Made by a program: the position numbers and the translations under genes
The notes under the pieces: generated by a model
Told to the model about the DNA's origin: nothing
Database searches by the model: none
Seen by the model: only the letters and a program-made list of their open reading frames with translations
Assembly (NCBI RefSeq): GCF_003012935.1
Contig: NZ_PUDR01000002.1
Span: 62,001 to 126,000, forward strand
Source of the DNA: Pannonibacter carbonis
Lineage (GTDB): Bacteria; Pseudomonadota; Alphaproteobacteria; Rhizobiales; Stappiaceae
Length of the DNA: 64,000 nucleotides
Direction: 5' to 3'
Shown here: positions 61,961-64,000 of the stretch, in pieces
How the letters are laid out: every line of letters begins with the position of its first letter
Position numbering within the stretch: the stretch's first letter is position 1

Positions 61961-61997
61961 CAGACCCCGGGCTGGTTGCATCCCGGGGTCTGCGTCT
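61961..61997 (+). terminator. Terminator after dctP
   Basis: A perfect 11-bp stem (CAGACCCCGGG / CCCGGGGTCTG), a 10-base loop and a CGTCTTTCC tail. It lies 9 bp past the dctP stop and 46 bp before the GH2 gene. It probably lets some read-through, so that binding protein is made in excess of the enzyme. Confidence 0.85.
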
Positions 61998-62042
61998 TTC
62001 CATCTTCATGACCTCGTTGCTTCTGCCATTCGGAGACCTGCC

Positions 62043-63863
62043 GTGCTCGAACGTTCCGCCCTCGCCGAAAACGCCCTGCAGGCGCTGCATGACGAGGACT
62101 ATGACCGCCCGTTCAACACGCAGGCGCTGAACCATTCGACGCTGGTCTTCACCCGTGGCCGCCCGCGCATCAGCCTCAACGGCGACTGGAACTTCTGCGT
62201 TGACCTGCTCGACACCGGGCTGCGGCAGAAGTGGTTTGCCATGCTGCCGATGGCGGCCGAGGAGCGGCCCGAGCCCTGGGACTATGATCCCTATGAGGGC
62301 GAGACAGTGCCGGTGCCCTCCAACTGGCAGATGCTGAAGGAGAAGTGGTACTTCTTTGAAGGCAGCGCCTGGTACACCCGGCCGCTCGACATGGCCGCGA
62401 TCAACCCGGACACGCGCAAGTTCCTGCGCGTGGGCGCGGCGCAATATGACTGCAAGGTCTTCCTCAACGGCGCCTTCCTCGGCAACCACTACGGCGGCTC
62501 GACGCCCTTCATGGTGGAGCTGACCGAGCACCTGAAGCCCGGCCGCAACTGGCTGATGCTGATGGTCAACAACACCCGCACGCTGGACCGCGTGCCGATG
62601 CGCAACACCGACTGGTTCAATTACGGCGGCGTCTACCGCGAGGTGGAGCTGTTCGAGACGCCGAAGACGCTGATCCGCGATCTCTTCGTTCATCTGGTGC
62701 CCGACGGCCGCTTCGGCACGATCCGCGCCGAAGTGGCGGTCGAGGGCGCGAATTCGGCGCGGCTGGAAATCCCGGCGCTTGGCATTGACACCACCCTTGC
62801 GCTGGACGCCAGTGGGCGCGGCGTCATCGAGATCGCGGCCAAGCCCGCGCTGTGGTCGCCGGAGAGCCCGGTGCTCTACGACGTGCGCCTGACGGCGGGC
62901 GCGGACAGCGTCCGTGACCGTATCGGCTTCCGCGAGATCCGCACGGTTGGCGACGAGATCCACCTCAACGGCAAGCCGCTGTTCCTGCGCGGCATTTCCG
63001 TGCATGAGGACGACCGTACGCTCGGCAAGGTGATGCGCGAGGAAGACCTCGCCCGCCGCTTTGCCCATGCGCGGGAGCTGAACTGCAACTACCTCCGCCT
63101 TGCCCATTATCCGCACCACGAGCGCGCCGCCGAGATGGCGGATGAGCTCGGGTTCCTGCTTTGGGAAGAGATCCCGGTCTACTGGGCGATCGACTTTGCC
63201 AATCCGGCCACCTACCGCGATGCCGAGAACCAGTTGATCGAGCTGATCAAGCGCGACCGCAACCGCGCCTCCGTCATCATCTGGTCGGTCGGCAACGAGA
63301 ACCCGGACACCGATGCGCGGCTCGCCTTCATGCGCGGCCTTGCCGAGACAGCCAAGGCCTATGACCCGACCCGGCTGACCTCGGCGGCCTGTCTCGTCAA
63401 CCACGCCAAGACCTGCATCGAGGACCGGCTGGCCGACCACATCGATGTCATCGGCATCAACGAGTATTACGGCTGGTACGAGGAGAACTTCGAGGATCTC
63501 GCCGCCATCGGTCGCAATTCCAACCCGGGCAAGCCGGTGGTGATCTCCGAGACCGGCGCCGATGCCGACATCAGCGCCACCGGCCCGCGCCGGGCGCTGT
63601 TCAGCGAGGCCTACCAGACCGAAGTCTACGAAAAGCAGATTGCGACGCTGCGTCCGCTTGACTACGTGAAGGGGATGTCGCCCTGGATCCTCTATGACTT
63701 CCGTGTCGAACGGCGGCAGAATGTGTTCCAGAAGGGCTTCAACAAGAAGGGCCTGATCGCCGGTGACAAGGCGACCAAGAAGGAGGCCTTCGCGGTGCTT
63801 TCGGCCTATTACGCCGAGCGCCGGGACGAGGACCAGGCGCGCGGCGGCGGGGGAGAAGCATGA
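62043..63863 (+). CDS. uidA: GH2 family beta-glucuronidase
   Basis: 606 aa from a GTG at 62043 with CGGAGACCTGCC before it. Three GH2 domains can be seen: sugar-binding (VPVPSNWQMLKEKWYFFEGSAWY), Ig-like, and the barrel. Acid/base Glu419 is in WSVGNENPD and the nucleophile Glu503 in VVISETGAD. Asn567 and Lys569 in GFNKKG match the NxK motif that recognises the carboxylate in true beta-glucuronidases (E. coli N566/K568). The lack of a signal peptide means glucuronides are imported first. The stop overlaps the GntR start (ATGA). Confidence 0.92.
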   Translation: MLERSALAENALQALHDEDYDRPFNTQALNHSTLVFTRGRPRISLNGDWNFCVDLLDTGLRQKWFAMLPMAAEERPEPWDYDPYEGETVPVPSNWQMLKEKWYFFEGSAWYTRPLDMAAINPDTRKFLRVGAAQYDCKVFLNGAFLGNHYGGSTPFMVELTEHLKPGRNWLMLMVNNTRTLDRVPMRNTDWFNYGGVYREVELFETPKTLIRDLFVHLVPDGRFGTIRAEVAVEGANSARLEIPALGIDTTLALDASGRGVIEIAAKPALWSPESPVLYDVRLTAGADSVRDRIGFREIRTVGDEIHLNGKPLFLRGISVHEDDRTLGKVMREEDLARRFAHARELNCNYLRLAHYPHHERAAEMADELGFLLWEEIPVYWAIDFANPATYRDAENQLIELIKRDRNRASVIIWSVGNENPDTDARLAFMRGLAETAKAYDPTRLTSAACLVNHAKTCIEDRLADHIDVIGINEYYGWYEENFEDLAAIGRNSNPGKPVVISETGADADISATGPRRALFSEAYQTEVYEKQIATLRPLDYVKGMSPWILYDFRVERRQNVFQKGFNKKGLIAGDKATKKEAFAVLSAYYAERRDEDQARGGGGEA

Positions 63864-64000
63864 TCGAAGCGGCGGGCAAACGGCGCTACGAAGAGGTGGC
63901 CGAAGCGCTCCGCAGGGAGCTGGCCGAGGGCCGTTACAAGGTCGGTGACCGGATGAAGCCGGAACGCCAGATCTCGGACGAGATGGGCGTGTCGCGCTCG
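63860..64000 (+). CDS. GntR/FadR family regulator (5' end only)
   Basis: The first 47 codons are in the window. The start overlaps the uidA stop (ATGA). The sequence YEEVAEALRRELAEGRYKVGDRMKPERQISDEMGVSRS is the beginning of a GntR winged helix-turn-helix and looks like UxuR/ExuR. The operator at 60785-60802 fits this group. It probably represses the locus until a uronate intermediate is present. The ligand-binding domain is outside the window. Confidence 0.85.
   Translation, partial: MIEAAGKRRYEEVAEALRRELAEGRYKVGDRMKPERQISDEMGVSRS

Noticed and set aside
1-64000. Mobile elements, prophage, CRISPR arrays, tRNA or rRNA genes.
   Set aside because: I found no transposase or integrase reading frame, no regularly spaced direct repeats and no tRNA-like arm sequences anywhere in the window.

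Overview
The window is about 62% GC with dense gene packing, and it looks like the chromosome of a free-living alphaproteobacterium, most likely of the Caulobacter/Maricaulis/Hyphomonas group. That placement is inferred from gene content: a PodJ-like polarity protein, the TauE + TIGR02186 pair, a FixLJ-FixK-cbb3 oxidase block, a c-di-GMP enzyme and a ligase-associated DNA repair set. I see no rRNA or tRNA genes, insertion sequences, phage genes or CRISPR arrays.

Layout. 1-2465: tail of a histone-deacetylase-like gene, a small membrane protein, an AraC regulator, then a non-coding stretch with a candidate small RNA. 2466-9146: a minus-strand beta-oxidation operon (acyl-CoA dehydrogenase, GST, thiolase, FadB/J-type multifunctional enzyme) with its own MerR regulator upstream and a long palindrome at the operon promoter. 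9522-15599: PodJ-like protein, a TauE-type exporter and its TIGR02186 partner. 15616-24468: the four-gene ligase-associated DNA damage module (phosphoesterase, Lhr-type helicase, MBL exonuclease, ATP-dependent ligase), interrupted by an NTF2-like protein and a DEAD-box RNA helicase. 24540-27778: an HCCA-isomerase/DsbA-like protein, a secreted unknown, a thioesterase-like protein and an HSL-type esterase. 28102-34875: signalling island with a LuxR-type response regulator, a membrane PAS-GGDEF-EAL protein and a sodium-solute-symporter/histidine kinase/receiver hybrid. 35129-36887: MscL and an aminotransferase.

36984-51567 is a nearly complete oxygen-response module: compact heme-PAS FixL, FixJ, a stand-alone receiver, FixK, HemN, an AbrB-type transporter, ccoNOQP and ccoGHIS. 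TTGA-N6-TCAA FixK boxes precede hemN, ccoN and ccoG, which suggests a FixLJ > FixK > high-affinity oxidase plus anaerobic heme cascade.

53198-64000 is a glucuronide utilisation locus. On the minus strand lie uronate isomerase, fructuronate-reductase-type dehydrogenase, a GH31 glycosidase and TRAP permease subunits. Divergently come the TRAP binding protein, a GH2 enzyme with the NxK signature of beta-glucuronidases, and the start of a GntR regulator. The divergent region holds an 18-bp operator (AAATTGGTCAACCAATTT) almost identical to the UxuR/ExuR consensus. The most interesting parts are this locus, the FixK/FixJ site architecture with the FixT-position receiver, and the MerR-operator at the beta-oxidation operon. 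I did not find a system that is wholly unlike known ones.
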